Counted from the stretch's first letter, positions 32,402 to 45,174 are shown. The stretch: DNA of 64,000 nucleotides from Rehmannia glutinosa (GCA_016081115.2 CM071931.1:16964317-17028316), one strand, 5' to 3'. Translations and numbers: made by a program. The notes: generated by a model from the sequence alone, not told the origin.

Positions 32402-33564
32402 CCTATCGAGAATCATGCGGTGGAAGATGCGCAATAGGACCTGGTGGTGGTGGTGTCGGAAATTGGAATTGTGGGTGTGTCACGGCCATAAATTTGAGCA
32501 AGAACTCATTTGTGCTCATTGATATATTCTTCCTCGCGGCTCGATGACGTTGCTCACCTACAAAAGCAACGGCTAGCGCGACGATGAGCCCTTCGCAACT
32601 CTTGTACCTCACGCACTAATGCATCCGAAGGATCGTCATCATGATGAGAGCGTGTAGACGAGAATGACCCGCCACGGAACCGGATGTAGCACCAACATCG
32701 TGTGGCGGGCCCGAGCTTGAGGATCAAGTATATAGCCCGCCCCTTCGGGTTAGGTACACCACCGCCCATTCGCTGTAAGCAATAATTGTAGAATCAATAG
32801 GCCCTTTTAGGTCGCTCGATGGTTCATTCTTGTCCCACGTAATTTTCTCCTTTTTACGACCACAAATCAAGGCGGCATTATCAATCCCCGGACTTACAAT
32901 GTCGGATGGTGTAATGAATGGATTGTGCGATAATTATTCTTTGATCGAATCGATGTCGTGAATAATCGTGATATAATGAGATAAGCTCGATGTTTCGTGA
33001 CATCGCCGACATGCTTGGTCGGCATTAGATTGTGACATATGAAATGAAACCATGCACGTCGTCATCACTCAACGTAGTGTGAGGAAGGCAAAGGATCCGA
33101 GAGACCTTTGTTGGACGCATGCACTACCCGTGACAAAGAGCATGACAAATCATCTCTAAATCCGGTGGCCGAGAAATGAATTCGGTATAAGGTGAGTGAT
33201 CCACCTCGGGTAATCCATAATACTCGTATTTCTAATGGATCAATATACACGTAGTCACCACGCACATAAATCTCGTTAGGGTTATCGAGTGTGACATTCG
33301 CATTTGCAAAGAATTCTCGAACCACATTCGGTGCATACGGTCCGGGTTGAGCACATAATTTTTCCATCGCCTTTGGTTTATCATTTGTACAAGATTACCA
33401 TCACTCGAACTCGGTTTCAACCCCGCTCCTTGATTATGCTCTTTGTGCCCAATTTATCATAAAAAGATTTTGTGCCTCTAAGCTTGTGAAACGGCTAGTA
33501 TCATATTCTGAGGTACTTGCCTTGCTTTGCCTTTGCTTTTGCTTGTTTTATTTGACTTTCCCAT
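32402..33564 (-). pseudogene. Athila env-like ORF
   Basis: The likely start is the ATG at 33564 (MGKSNKTSKSKGKAR). Joined frames cover about 387 codons to a TAG at 32404-32402. At 33065-33367 the frame reads PGPYAPNVVREFFANANVTL and NEIYVRGDYVYIDPLEIR, matching the putative plant transposon protein domain typical of the Athila third ORF. The tail (32554-32769) is basic and then proline-rich. The function of this env-like protein in plants is unknown; no clear signal peptide or transmembrane helix was seen. Frame changes near 33060 and 32780 break it. Confidence 0.75.
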
Positions 33565-34480
33565 TTAATTGATCGTCTAATATCCTGGAAGAGTAAATAA
33601 CCAAGATAACACGTAGAAAAACAAGCCATATGGATTTGGGGTTAGGAATTATCGCAATATCCCAAAAATATGCATCCGTGTCATCAATTAATGATCAATT
33701 GTACTTGAATAACAATGAAGACAAGAATGAAATGCATAGGTGTAAGATTTTTCATTGGAGCATTTTGACAAACACCTTGTGAGCATAGTGATAACAAGAG
33801 ATTAACACCAAATTCATAGAATAATTCATGCCCAATTATCAATACCAACCTAATTCTAACATACATCACTCATATATCCCAACAATTTATCCAACAATTA
33901 AACATGAATTTGAAATTGCAAGGAATATTGACAAGTTCTCCATATTAGGTCAATAATTGGGGAAAAGGGATGTACAAATTAAACCACCTTACCAGATGAT
34001 AGAGAGGATGAAAATGAGGATTAAGATGCTTAAGTGCTCCCTTGAGTGGTGCAAGATTCGGAGGTTGTGCGTGCTTATGTGTAGAGAAGATGGAAGAGGA
34101 TGAGGGGATGTGTTTTTATTGAGAAAGAAATGAAAGGATTTTCACGTTCAGCACTTAAAGACCCAAGACTGGGCGGTCTCAACAGTGCGGCTAAGATCTC
34201 ACTAAGCGCGCTCACGCCAATGTAAATTGCGATCGCTGTTTTTACTCAGCCGCGGCGATGACTAATCTGTGACCAATAGTCGGCTAACCCTTTTTTTTTT
34301 TTTTATTATATATATAAATAAAAACAAATTAAAACCACACAAAATTTGATTCACATAAATACACAAAACAAAATCACACCAAATCCAAATAAATAAAAAT
34401 AAGCCAAAATTAAAGAAAATAAAATCGCAATAAAATGCAAACACACAAAAATCATTTGGGTTGCCTCCCAAGAAGCGCTA
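33565..34480 (-). other. Athila C spacer between pol and env-like, with a possible leader intron
   Basis: On the minus strand the pol end is marked by GCTTCTTGGGAGGCAACCC (34455-34475), followed by a T-rich stretch, a GC-rich patch (34150-34260), and a leader-like sequence with TTCTCAATAAAAACACATCC (34105-34125). CTGGTAAGGTGG near 33990 looks like a splice donor and GGAAGAGTAAATAACC near 33590 lies close to the env start, so a subgenomic or spliced env-like RNA is plausible. Confidence 0.45.
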
Positions 34481-35860
34481 AATTTATAGTCGTTATTGGG
34501 GACTTGACTACTCGGTCTCAAGAAATGTCATCACCAAGTGGAAGATTTAGAACCTTCCTTGCTTCATTTCCAAAATAATGTTTCAATCGTTGTCCGTTCA
34601 CTTGGAATGAATTCCCATCGCTTTCCTCTCAACTCGATCGCACCATAGGGAAACACCCGTTCCACCACAAATGGTAGTGGGACCATCGTGATTTGAGTTT
34701 TCGAAAGAGTTTCAATCGAGAATTGAACAATAATACTTGTTGGCGGGCAAGAATTCACGCCGCAAAATCATTTGATCATGCCATTTTTTCGTTTTTTCTT
34801 TATACATTTTGGCATTTTCATATGATTCTTGATTTAAATTCTTCCATTTCGTTTAATTGAAGTAATCGATTTTCACCGCCTCTTTCAAGTTAAAATTCAA
34901 TTTCTTAATTGCCCAATAAGCTCGATGCTCAAGTTCAACCTAGGCAAATGACACGCTTTACCAAACACCAATCGACACGGTGACATACCAATGGGTGTTT
35001 TATAAGCCGTGCGATAAGCCCACAAAGCATCATCGAGGTTTTTGTGCCCAATCCTTTCGATTAAAACTCACCGTTTTTCAAGAATTTGTTTCACTTCACG
35101 ATTGGAAATTTCGGCTTGACCATTAGATTGAGGATGGTAACCAAGTGCAATCTTATGACGCACACCAAATTTAGCAAAAGAAGGTTGTTAAATAATTTAT
35201 TACAAAAATGCGTACCTTCATCACTTACAATAGCTCGAGGAGTACCGAACCGAGTAAAAATATGCTTGTGCAAGAATTTGAGTACTACCTTAGCATCATT
35301 CGTTGGTGTAGCAATCGCCTCAACCCACTTGGAGACATAATCAACCGCAAGCAAAATGTACAAATTTCCAGGGACGCGGAAATGGTCCCATAAAGTCAAT
35401 ACCCCATACATCAAACAATTCCACCTCCATTATGTTTGTCAAAGGAAGCTCATGACGCGTGAAATATTACCAACCCTTTGCATCGATCACAGGTTTTCAC
35501 AAATGCATAACAATCCTTGAATAATGTTGGCAAATAAAACCAGATTGTAATACCTTTGCAAAGTTCGGGTTGGCCAAAATGTCCCCATAAGATAAGATGA
35601 TGAATGGCAATGTTGAAGAATCTCTCCAATCTCTTCCTTAGGAACACAACGGCGAATGATAGAATCCGCACATCTCTTGAAAAGTGACGGATCATCCACA
35701 AATAAGACTTGACATCATGTAAGAATTTTTCTTTTGGTGTGAAGTCAAGTCCGTGGCAAAACTCCTCCGCGAGGTAATTAACAAAATCGCGTACCAAGGT
35801 AATGATGTCTCCGGCACGCATAATTTGTTCATCGGAAATGATTCTTTTATGGACTCTCAA
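34481..35860 (-). pseudogene. Athila C integrase
   Basis: The H2C2 zinc region is visible at 35487-35860 (HHLILWGHFGQPE, then KDCYAFVKTCDRCKG). The DDE core at 35091-35414 reads LYILLAVDYVSKWVEAIATP, with the first catalytic Asp in AVDYVSKW, then TRFGTPRAIVSDEGTHFCN with the second. C-terminal pieces continue to about 34500. It is strongly conserved with Athila-lineage integrases but split by frame changes near 35420 and 35100. Confidence 0.88.
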
Positions 35861-37300
35861 TCACCTCGTAAGGTTGCTCGGCGCGGGATAGATGATCGGC
35901 AACCCCATTCTCGCTTCCTTTGTTATCTCGAATCTCAATATCAAATTCTTGCAAGAGCAAAATCCATCGAATTAATCGAGGTTTTGCATCCTTTTTGGAG
36001 AAAAGGTATCGGATTGCCGCATGATCCGTAAACAATCACCTTTGTACCCACCAAGTAAGCTCGAATTTATCAAATGCAAAAACTACCGCCAACATCTCTT
36101 TTTCGTGGTGGTGTAGTTTTGTTGGGCGTTGTCCATGGTCCCGCTTGCGTAGTAAATAGCTTTAAAAATTCTATCTCGCTTTGACCAAGAACGGCACCCA
36201 TCGCATAATCACTTGCATCGCACATGAGCTCAAATGGTTGAGTCCAATCCCGCACTATCATTATCGGAGTGAAATGAGTGCCTTTTTATCTGTTCAAATG
36301 CTCGCAAACACAACTCATCAAAGCAAAAGATAGCATCTTTTTCAAGGAGATTACAAAGTGGTTTAACAATTTTTGAAAAATCTTTTATGAATCTCCTATA
36401 GAATCCTCGCATGCCCTAAAAAGCTTCTTATGCCTTTCACATTTGAAGGTGGGGGTAGCTTTTCAATAGCCACAACCTTCGCCTGTCAACTTCTAACCCT
36501 GTACAAGAAATACGATGTCCAAGTACAATCCCTTCTTTGACCATAAAGTGACATTTTTCCCAATTAAGTACAAGATTAGTTTCTCACAACGTTGCAAAAC
36601 CATAGATAAGTTATGCAAACAATGGTCAAAAGAAGTACCAAAAAATGTAAAAATCGTCCATAAAAATTTCCATGATTTCCTCAACCATACCATGAAAATC
36701 GCCATCATACACCGAAAAGTAGTAGGTGCATTACATAACCAAATGGCATCCTGCGAAATGCGAAAGTACCATATGGACATGTAAAAGTAGTCTTTTCTTG
36801 ATCTTCGGGGCAATGGCGATTTGATTGTATCCTGAATAGCCATCAAGAAAACAATAATATTCGTAACATGCCAACTGCTGTTCAACATTTGATCAATAAA
36901 GGGGAGGGGAAAATGATCCTTACGAGTAGCTTTATTCAATTTTCTATAGTAATACATACTGCCATCCCGTGACAGTTCGTGTAGAAATTAATTCATTGTT
37001 ATCATTTTTCACAATCATACCTCCTTTTTAGGGACAACATCAGGACTCACCCATGCACTATCGTAAATGGCATAAATTATACCCGCCTTTAGCCACTTTA
37101 AAACCTCATTTCTCACGACTTCTTTCATTGCGGGATTAAGTCGTCTTTGGTGTTCAATAGATGGTTTATAAGATTCTTCCATTAAAATTTTGTGCATTAC
37201 AATGGAAGGACTTATACCTTTCAAATCGTAAATATACCAACCTAAGGCCGACTTATGTTCACGAAGCACACGCAACAACTTATCCAATTCGGATGAAGAT
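35847..37300 (-). pseudogene. Athila C reverse transcriptase and RNase H
   Basis: RT begins near 37287 (ALGWYIYDLKGISPSIVMHK; WVSPDVVPKKEV) and continues with YYRKLNKATRKDHFPLPFID. The catalytic segment reads FMDDF near 36655-36670. RNase H follows (FELMCDASDYAMGAVLGQ, with its first Asp; then TDHAAIRYLFSKKDAKPRLI and LSRAEQP at 35847-36035). At least five frame changes interrupt the reading. Order and motif spelling are those of Athila pol. Confidence 0.88.
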
Positions 37301-37970
37301 AATGAAGGTAAACAATTACCGGGTAAGTTTTATCTTTTCCCAAAAATGCATATTGAAGATGTTCCTAGGAAGTTCCTTTAGTTCTAAAGTACCTTCGGAA
37401 TATTTTCAATATTGGCATTTTCTAATGCTTCATTTTGTTTTTCTTTTACAATTTCTTTAGCCTCAAGGGAAAGAATAAACTCAAGCAAATCAATATCATC
37501 ACTATCTTCCTCATCACATTTCATTATTCAATTAATCAAACAATGTTCTAACGGATCTTTTAAATCTTGTTTTATAACTTCCGTTTGATCACATTGTTCG
37601 ATTTTATCAATAAAATGACATGTGTGAGGTTCCTCTTGAAATTTCATTGCTTTATAAATGTTAAATAGTACCTCATCATCATTTACCCGTAATGTTAACT
37701 CTCCTCGTTGCACGCCAATTAAAGCTCGCCCCGTTGCTAGAAAAGGTCTCCCAAGAATCAATGGCATTTCATGATCTTCCTCCATATCCAACACCACAAA
37801 GTCCGCCTAGGAAATATGAATTTATCCACTTTGATCAACACATCTTCAATCACTCCTCTTGGGTAGGTGAGTGATCTATCGGCTAATTGCAATGTGATGG
37901 TGGATGGCGTTATTTCTCCAAGGCCAAGTTTCCGAAAAAAGATAAAAGATAAGATTAATGCTAGCAAGAC
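37301..37970 (-). pseudogene. Athila C protease
   Basis: The frame at 37528-37797 reads EDHEMPLILGRPFLATGRAL, then GVQRGELTLRVNDDEVLFNI, the hallmark protease tail of Athila. The preceding frame holds LADRSLTYPRGVIEDVLIKV. The active-site Asp region near 37950-38000 is readable in pieces (LCDLGASIN-like). The part 37301-37527 is the acidic link to RT. Confidence 0.82.
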
Positions 37971-39780
37971 CTAAATCACAAAGAGCTTTATTAAAATAAG
38001 AATCACCAATAGTGCGAGGATAGTGAAACTCCCAGGATCTCTTAATTTTTGTGGTAGCTTTCTTTGCAAAATGGCGCTACACTCTTCCGTGAGATTGACC
38101 GTCTCATATGCTTCCAACCTTCTCTTTCTTGACATCACATCCTTCATGAATTTTGCATAATTTGGCATTTGCTCGAGTGCATCGGCAAAAGGGATGTTGA
38201 TGTGAATTTTCTTGAATATTTCCAAAAACTTGGAAAATTGAGCGCCCAACTTTTTCTTCTCGAAATCTGTGGAAACGGAAGAGCATTTGGTAACACATTA
38301 TCGAATTGGAAGTTGGTTTTACCTCAATTTTTCCTTTTCGATTGCTTATCAATGCTCTCTTCATTTTGGAGTGTTTTGAGCTTGCTTCAGTTCTTTGGTG
38401 GCATGAGCAGCATCTTTGGTTCATCATATTCCGTCCCACTTCTCAACTTAATGGCCTTGCAATGTTCCGTGGGTTCACCTCGGTGTTACTTGGAAACGTA
38501 TCAACTTTCGTTGTGAATTAATAGCCGTGGCCAATTGACCCACATGTGTCCCCAAAGATTTAAGATGACTTTCAATTGTTGTCACCCTTGAACCCAGCAT
38601 TTTCTATGTTAGAATCGGCTTTGTTCATCCTTGCTCTTGATTCTACAAGGAATGAACTAAGTAATTCCTCCAAAGATGGCTTTTGTTCTCCCACATGTGT
38701 GCTCGTACTTGCTTGATTCTCGATATCCCGGAGGTGGTTGCAACACATTTCTCGTATTCTATACGAGAAGTTTTCATGATTGCGAAGTCCCGGGATGATA
38801 ATGTGTTGGCAATTGATTCCCTCTATTGTTGAAACCCCGATTATTCACATAATTCGCTTGTTCCGTATCGGGATTCACAATTTCTTGACTTATCTCCATG
38901 ACAACCTCTGATTGTTGTTTTCCACCAGGACTTAGTGTAGCAATTTGCTTTGACAAGGCGGAAATTTGAGAGGCCAATGCGGACATAGTATCAAGTTCAA
39001 GAACACCGCAACTTTTCTTGGCGTAGATCTTTCAAACGGCCATTGATAACTATTGGCAGCCATTTCTTCGAGTAAAAGCATGGCTTCACTTGGAGTTTTA
39101 GCCATCAATGTACCTCAAAGATCTATAATAGTTCTTGAATGCCCATTCATACCATTGTAGAAATATTGAACCTTTTGCCAATCTGCACCCGTGTTGTGGA
39201 CACCTCCTCAATAATTCTTTGAATCGCTCCCAAGCTTCGTAAGAGAGTGGCTCAAAGTCGAGTTGATGAAATTGAGCAATCTCACTTTTCGTTGAAGTGT
39301 CTTACTAGGTGGAAAGAATTTTTCCATAAATTTTTCAAAGTGAGATCATTCCAACTAGTGATACTTCCAGTGGGAAAGTTTGAAGCCATTGTCTAGCTTT
39401 ATCACGAAGTGAAAATGGAAATAACCTCAACCGAATAGCTTCATCGGGAACCCCATTCATTTTGATAGTGTCACATATCTCAAGAAAAATAGCCAAATGA
39501 GCGTTCGGGTCATCTACTGACTTCCCCAAACCGATTTTGTTGCACCATGTTTATTAAGGCGGCTTCAATTCAAAATTGTTCGCATTGATAGGTTGGCGAA
39601 CAATACCCGAATAGTTTTGATTTGTGGTTGGTCGAAAATAATCCCGAATGGCCCTTTCGGTGGTGCAACAATAGGTATGCGGTCTTCATCATCACCGATT
39701 CCTCGCCATTTTTGTGAACTCGATTCTTCGTGCGGCTCTAATCTTTCAAGCGTTCTTTCAATTTCTCGGATCAAATAAGA
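37971..39780 (-). pseudogene. Athila C gag
   Basis: At 39335-39529 the minus strand reads DDPNAHLAIFLEICDTIKMN, then AIRLRLFPFSLRDKARQWLQ, the retrotransposon Gag capsid core of Athila. Further pieces follow through about 39050 (an EEMAANSYQW-like segment) and 38774-38986 (MSALASQISALSKQIATLSP, a coiled-coil-like stretch). Its C-terminal part at 37971-38660 includes KFLEIFKKIHINIPFADALE, typical before the protease. There are several frame changes. Gag would form the particle that could also package element D RNA. Confidence 0.85.
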
Positions 39781-39917
39781 TTAAATTAGCACTTTTATTT
39801 TTTCGCATCAACAAGAAAACACAAAAATGACAATGACCCTATTGTGACAAAAGAAACCAATCTAAATTAAAGTAAAACTACTAAGTAATAATATTAGCGC
39901 AAATAAGATGAATTATT

Positions 39918-39932
39918 CCAGCGAATCTGCCA
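39918..39932 (-). promoter_or_regulatory. Primer-binding site of Athila C
   Basis: The minus strand reads TGGCAGATTCGCTGG, beginning six bases after the LTR end. It partly matches the TGGCGCCGTTGCCGG of most Athila elements; the middle differs. Confidence 0.6.
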
Positions 39933-39938
39933 AAAACT

Positions 39939-41197
39939 TGATAGAGATTTTTCTAACCGCAAGTCTACGGTGTCAAGTTTTAATATAGAGAAGTAAGGTT
40001 GTCGAATCCACAGGAATAATTATCGAATTATTGCTAAGTACTATAATATAGTAGTCTAACTTTAGAAATTCAATATTTGATGGAGTTGATTATGCTAAAA
40101 ATACCAAAAATAAATCAAGAATATGAAAATATCAATGAGTTTATCCAAATGATTAAATGAATTCTAGAGGTATGATGAATCTAGTTATCCCTTATGTTGT
40201 CAATATGGTTTATCAATCATCAATTATCAATTTATAAGTCAAGATTTCTACAATAATCATTCCCTCTCTCAAGTCTTTAAATGATTTTAGATTCAATTGG
40301 GAAGTCAATATCTCTATAAAAATCACCAATTAAAATCTCAATAAAAACTATGAATCTTGATAAATGACTTCAAAGGATTCATAAATCTCTCAATTCTATG
40401 AAATCCTAGATTATGCTATTCAAAGGTCATGTATTCAATTACCTCTCTCAAGTGTCAAATCAAATACACCAAATAATCTAAATTATTGATCAAGTAATTT
40501 AGAAGCAATAGATCCGAATAGCACAAATAAATCGATAGATCTAGATTGACAAACCACAATTTCAAAACATAAGTTCAAACAATGATTACATCATCCCTCT
40601 AGAATTATAGAGTTTAGTTCATGATTGAAGAAAATGAATCCATAGGAATACAACAATACATCTTACAAGATATGAAGAAAGCAACAAAATAAGAATAAGA
40701 GTTGGGGAATCTTCTCTATTTCTAGATGGTAGAATCATTCAATCTTCTTCTTCAAGCCTTTCCCAAGATATTCCAAGCCTTCTCTCTTGTCTTCTAGTTG
40801 TTTTGTTGGCGCCCAAGGGTCCAAGATCCCTAATTTCACGCCCCAAGACCTCTATTTATACTCCCACAAAAGTCCAAGAAAAAGGAATAAGTTACATTGT
40901 AATTTCGCCTGCTAGCTGGGCGCCCGTCTCAAATATCCGCCGTGCGCTGCAGCCGCCACTTAAAAACTTCTCTTGTTGCCGGTTTTTTTCACCTTGGCGC
41001 TGCGTTAGTTGCGGGGTCTTTGCGGCAGCCGCCAAGACGATTCAATGCCCAAAAACGCGATTTTTCTCTTTTCCTCTTCTTCGAATGCGATTTCTTCCAC
41101 CCAAACACGTTTTTTCGCTGTTTTCATCAATTTCGGCATCCAAGACCTATCTCGATTCTCAAACGACAACTAATGACACAAACTCGACTCAAACGAC
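39939..41197 (-). repeat. 5' LTR of Athila C, truncated by about 74 bp
   Basis: It begins TGATAGAG and matches the 3' LTR through AAACGAC (41191-41197); the last 74 bp of the partner (29256-29329) are missing. The lost part is the outer U3 end, where integrase would act. A GC-rich patch at 40905-41035 is very different from that of the 3' LTR. Confidence 0.9.
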
Positions 41198-41214
41198 AAC
41201 TAATGACACAAACT
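41161..41214. repeat. Duplication at the C/D fusion point
   Basis: A 24-base sequence at 41161-41184 is repeated exactly at 41191-41214, with CGACTC between. The second copy ends in AACT, which is also the start of the D-type sequence (AACTAAGATA, matching 45304 in the intact D LTR). A copied patch plus 4-bp microhomology is the usual scar of polymerase-theta type end joining. Confidence 0.8.
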
Positions 41215-42621
41215 AAGATATCCTTATTATTTAGACGATTAAAATTGAATGATTGTTGTGGAAGAAAAGACAAGAATAACCACAAAAACACAAGATGAAA
41301 ATAATAGTGGAATTATCAAGGGAAATGAAATGGATTCCCGGGTTATGATTTCAATTAATATTCCTCTTATTTTACGATTTAATCAAAGCCAAAATTATTA
41401 TCAATACACCTATAAGACGATCACAACGGTATTTTATCATCCCTCTTGAGATGTATATAAAGTGTAGATTGAAATATCTATGCTAGTATCTCTACTCAAC
41501 ATAAGATACACAACTCCCAAATGCACAAAAGATCAAATATCCTCACAAATATTCACAAACCTCTCGATTATGCAAATATTCATGTCAAGTACTCAAGATC
41601 TAATATTGAAACTCATCTCTCGAATTATGAATCAATATATCAAACATGCTAAATCATTGGCCAAATGATAAAACAAGAATAAGAACAAAGTACTCAAATA
41701 GGCTTCAAGACAATAACTTCAATTAAGATTAAAACAATCAACAAGAGTTCAATTAATCTACTTCCAAAACCCGGAAATCACAAGAAGTTTAGCTACCCAT
41801 TATAAATAAACAACTCATAGACAAATTGTTCATCTTCATAAGAAGCTAAAATGAAAGATTAAAGCACAAAGAATGATAAAACTTAGGGAAATGGATAATC
41901 TCTCGATTAATCTTCAATCCTCAAGCTCCGATTGACCCGATTCTTCCCTTGATTCTTCCTTGATGAAATTGATGTGTTTCTTGTGTTCTTGGGTGTATCC
42001 CCAAGTGTCCTCTATACCCTAGATGAAGCCTCCCATGTATCTATTTATAGTACCCTCCTTTTAGATCCAAAGATCGGACTTTCATTGTTATGTCCGCCCA
42101 GGCGCTGCAGCACAAACACAAACCCACATGCCCATTTTTTTGACCGGGCCAGCTGAGGAGAGGGTGCGGCAGCGCCGTAGAACACTCCTGGGGCTGCAGC
42201 TTTTCGTTTTGGCGTTTTAAGGCTGGCATTTGTTGCTGCTAGAAGCGCTTTCTTATTCGCGCTGTAGCGCCATCCAAACGTCCGAATTTGCTTTTTGTGT
42301 CTTCATAAGAGTTGTAGCCCTATCTCTTAGCTTTCCATAGCCACTTGAATCATCTCAATATAAGTTTTGTAGAGAGAGTTATGGCCAAAGTACGAAACGC
42401 TGATGATGGAAATTTCGACGCGTTTGGGCGTTTCTTCAAATCAATCTCTCGTTGTTTGCTCGTTTGTACTTATTTTGATACACGATTCATTACTATGACT
42501 ATAAACTCAATATAATTGGCTCTCAACATGGCTTGGCTACTCAAATGACTCAAAATACTCAAAAACAACACAAAACTCAAGTCTAGGAAGCCCAAATCAT
42601 TGGTATAAAACCAAGTGAACA
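41211..42621 (-). repeat. 3' LTR of Athila D, truncated by about 106 bp
   Basis: It matches 45304-46742 nearly base for base; the inner 106 bp of the full LTR (45198-45303) are missing. The high end is complete (CCAAGTGAACA). A GC-rich patch (42090-42245) differs from its partner. Confidence 0.9.
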
Positions 42622-42636
42622 AATACCCCCAACTTA
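42622..42636 (-). promoter_or_regulatory. Polypurine tract of Athila D
   Basis: The minus strand reads TTAAGTTGGGGGTATT (last 15 bases counted) directly before the LTR start TGTTCACTTGG. Confidence 0.85.
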
Positions 42637-44418
42637 AACGTTGGCCGTCGGTCAACACTTTTAAAAACAAGACAAAACATGACTGGGAGTAATGAAAAGT
42701 AAAACGCACAACAACTCCATAAAATTCGTATTGTTCATCATATGTGTCAAACAACGAATCAACCAAGCCTCAAACATCTAACATAGAGCATACATCAAAG
42801 AAACCATGGTAAATGCTAAGAATCACGTCTCTCAAAGGATCAAGTGTATACTCATCTCGAATGAATATAGGACGTGTTTACGCTCAAATCAATTCAATGT
42901 CGCAAAATTACCATAGGCTTGCAATTCGTCTCATATCTCCGTCACTAGAATGTATGCAATTTGTGAATCAAAAAGGACTTTTTCTTTGGTTGTAATGAAG
43001 GTTCTTTGGTTAGGGTAGGAAAATATGGATAGAGTGACTCAAACTCGAGCGTATAGACCGGTGAGCATATAAATCATCTACATTAAGACTCAATATGCTA
43101 CTCAAATCATCTCTCATTTTCATCAACTCCTCTTATCTCCATCTCCTTTCTTTCTTTTGAGAATCACCTCAAATTACAATCCTTAGCCCCAAGTTCATTT
43201 AAATGAAACTCATTTACAAAGTCGATTTTTTCGACATTTATACGAAGTTTTCAACACTTCATTTCTCCTCCTTTTCTTCCCATCAACCAACTCTAACACC
43301 ATCTTCTAAAATTTTGATTTTACCCATTCACCTTTATTCAATCTCTTTACTCAATGCTATACGCTCAAGTTTTGGGTAAAAGATTTATCAAGTTAAGGCT
43401 TGAATTGTGGATATCAAAAATTAGGCAATAGGCTCAAGTTGGCTAACTAGGGATTTCAATATTATCATTAGGTAAGCAAAAGGCTTGAAGGGCTAACAAA
43501 ATGGCCTTTGATCATTTTCACATTTCGCATACAACATGTGACCTTGACAGAGATACCAGAGCAAGTTCTAGAATTCTAACAACATGAATGATACACTCAA
43601 ATTAACAACAAGATGCATATGATGAAAGCAGTAAAAGGCTCAAAAGCTCACAGGCTTGCAAATACGTAATTCAAAGCATCAAACCATGTTCTCAATATCC
43701 ACATGCTCAATGTCATCTATTCATGGTTCAATCAACTCATACTCAACACCCAATCAAAACAATACAATTTTTTTTTCAAAAATATAAGCATCAAGTCTCG
43801 CACACGGTCAACTCACTCCTTAAAATCTATGAAAACAATAAACGTGCTAAAAACAAGAACGTGCTTCTAATGCAAATGCAACCTAAAATGCTTTACATGC
43901 AACTATATGAAAACACACAAAAATACAATTTTTTTTTATCCACACATCTCATATCAAAATAACTATCTCTCCCCCAAACTTAAATGAAATTATATCGCGC
44001 GTAAGAGAAGATAGAATTTCAATAAAAACATCATGGATTGGACACGATTTATTATGGAGGTGGCGACGATTCTTGGCCCTCCTTGGGCGTCTCCTCAGCA
44101 CGGGTTGCCCGTGTGTGGGGCCGTAGCAACATCTCCAATTCCTCAATCACGCACGGGCCGTGCGTTCATGCACGCCCTGCCCATGTGTGGCTGCGAAGTA
44201 AAATCAGGTAATTTTCTCTCTTTTTTTTTAGAAGAAAACAAACGAACAAAAATAAAATAAAATAAAAATCACGCCACAAACCGTTGGGTTGCCTCCCAAC
44301 AAGCGCTATATTTAACGTCTTTAGCTCGACGCCTGTTAATTTTGATTTGTACCACCTTTGAATGCATATATTAGCTGCTTTGGGTCGTGATCGAGAATTG
44401 TTTTTGCATTGTTTGCAT
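42637..44418 (-). other. Athila D internal non-coding region
   Basis: No domain of pol is present. Near 43970 the phrase CTCCCCCAAACTTAAATG reads as an internal purine tract on the minus strand, as in element C. Near 44285 the minus strand reads GCTTGTTGGGAGGCAACCC, the phrase that follows the pol stop in Athila. Pol was therefore deleted, leaving the post-pol region. The block 44060-44175 has repeated GCACGGG/CCCGTGTG phrases. Confidence 0.7.
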
Positions 44419-45033
44419 CTAGTAATGCATAATTAGGATTTCCAAGAAAGTAGTGAACTCTGGTGTTGGAACACTTTGATCTGGGTTATGCTCATGTTGT
44501 TCGTGCGTGTACGCATATTCCGTGCTTGTCTCATTTTGAAATAGTTTTCTTATATCATGCACGCAATGCACGGGCTTACACACATGGTTCGTGTGTTCTT
44601 TCTCCTGTTTTTGCTCCTTTTCGGTACCACACACGGGCTGAAAGTGCATAAACACACAATCCGTGTTTAGTTCCGAACTTTCTTGCTTTTCCAGGATCTT
44701 CATCTTCTCGTATTCGGTACCACTCATTTGATGAATGGCACTAGATTGTTCCTTCGAGTTGGCTTCAGTGGTGCTTAAAAATTGGCTCTTTTGATGTTGC
44801 CCACCAACTATTGTAACTAATTGGCCCATTTGAGTCTCGAGATTTTTCACTTGTGAATCCATAGTATTGGCCAATTGTGTCAATTGCAACTTCATCTTGT
44901 CCATCTTTGCTTCGTTTTTGGTAAGGCTATTTCTCATTTCCCTCATGAATAAATTTATTTGACTCATAAATGAAGTCGTTTGATTCATGAATGAAATGAG
45001 GGCGTCTTCCAAAGATGGTTTTGCCTCTTCCAT
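44419..45033 (-). CDS. Gag-like ORF of the non-autonomous Athila D, 204 codons
   Basis: An uninterrupted frame starts at ATG 45033, shortly after the primer-binding site, and runs 204 codons. It opens MEEAKPSLEDALISFMNQTT, followed by MSQINLFMREMRNSLTKNEA and KMDKMKLQLTQLANTMDSQV: a long amphipathic helix, likely coiled coil. This resembles the segment between the Gag capsid core and the protease of Athila (LEDLL..FM..., QVGQLA). The second half is His/Glu-rich and unlike Gag. It lacks capsid core and zinc knuckle. It is unbroken, unlike all neighbouring Athila C frames, which could mean selection, youth or chance. It may help particle assembly or RNA choice; this is a guess. Confidence 0.55.
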   Translation of the reverse strand: MEEAKPSLEDALISFMNQTTSFMSQINLFMREMRNSLTKNEAKMDKMKLQLTQLANTMDSQVKNLETQMGQLVTIVGGQHQKSQFLSTTEANSKEQSSAIHQMSGTEYEKMKILEKQESSELNTDCVFMHFQPVCGTEKEQKQEKEHTNHVCKPVHCVHDIRKLFQNETSTEYAYTHEQHEHNPDQSVPTPEFTTFLEILIMHY

Positions 45034-45174
45034 CCGAATAGGTGCACCTATACCAATTCAAAGAAACAAATCAAGCATTGTAGAAGTAGAATTTACAAAA
45101 GAAAAATGAAAAAAAAATGTCTAAATTAAGAATAATTCTATCTATCGCAATATTAGCACCAAAAATTGTATTAG

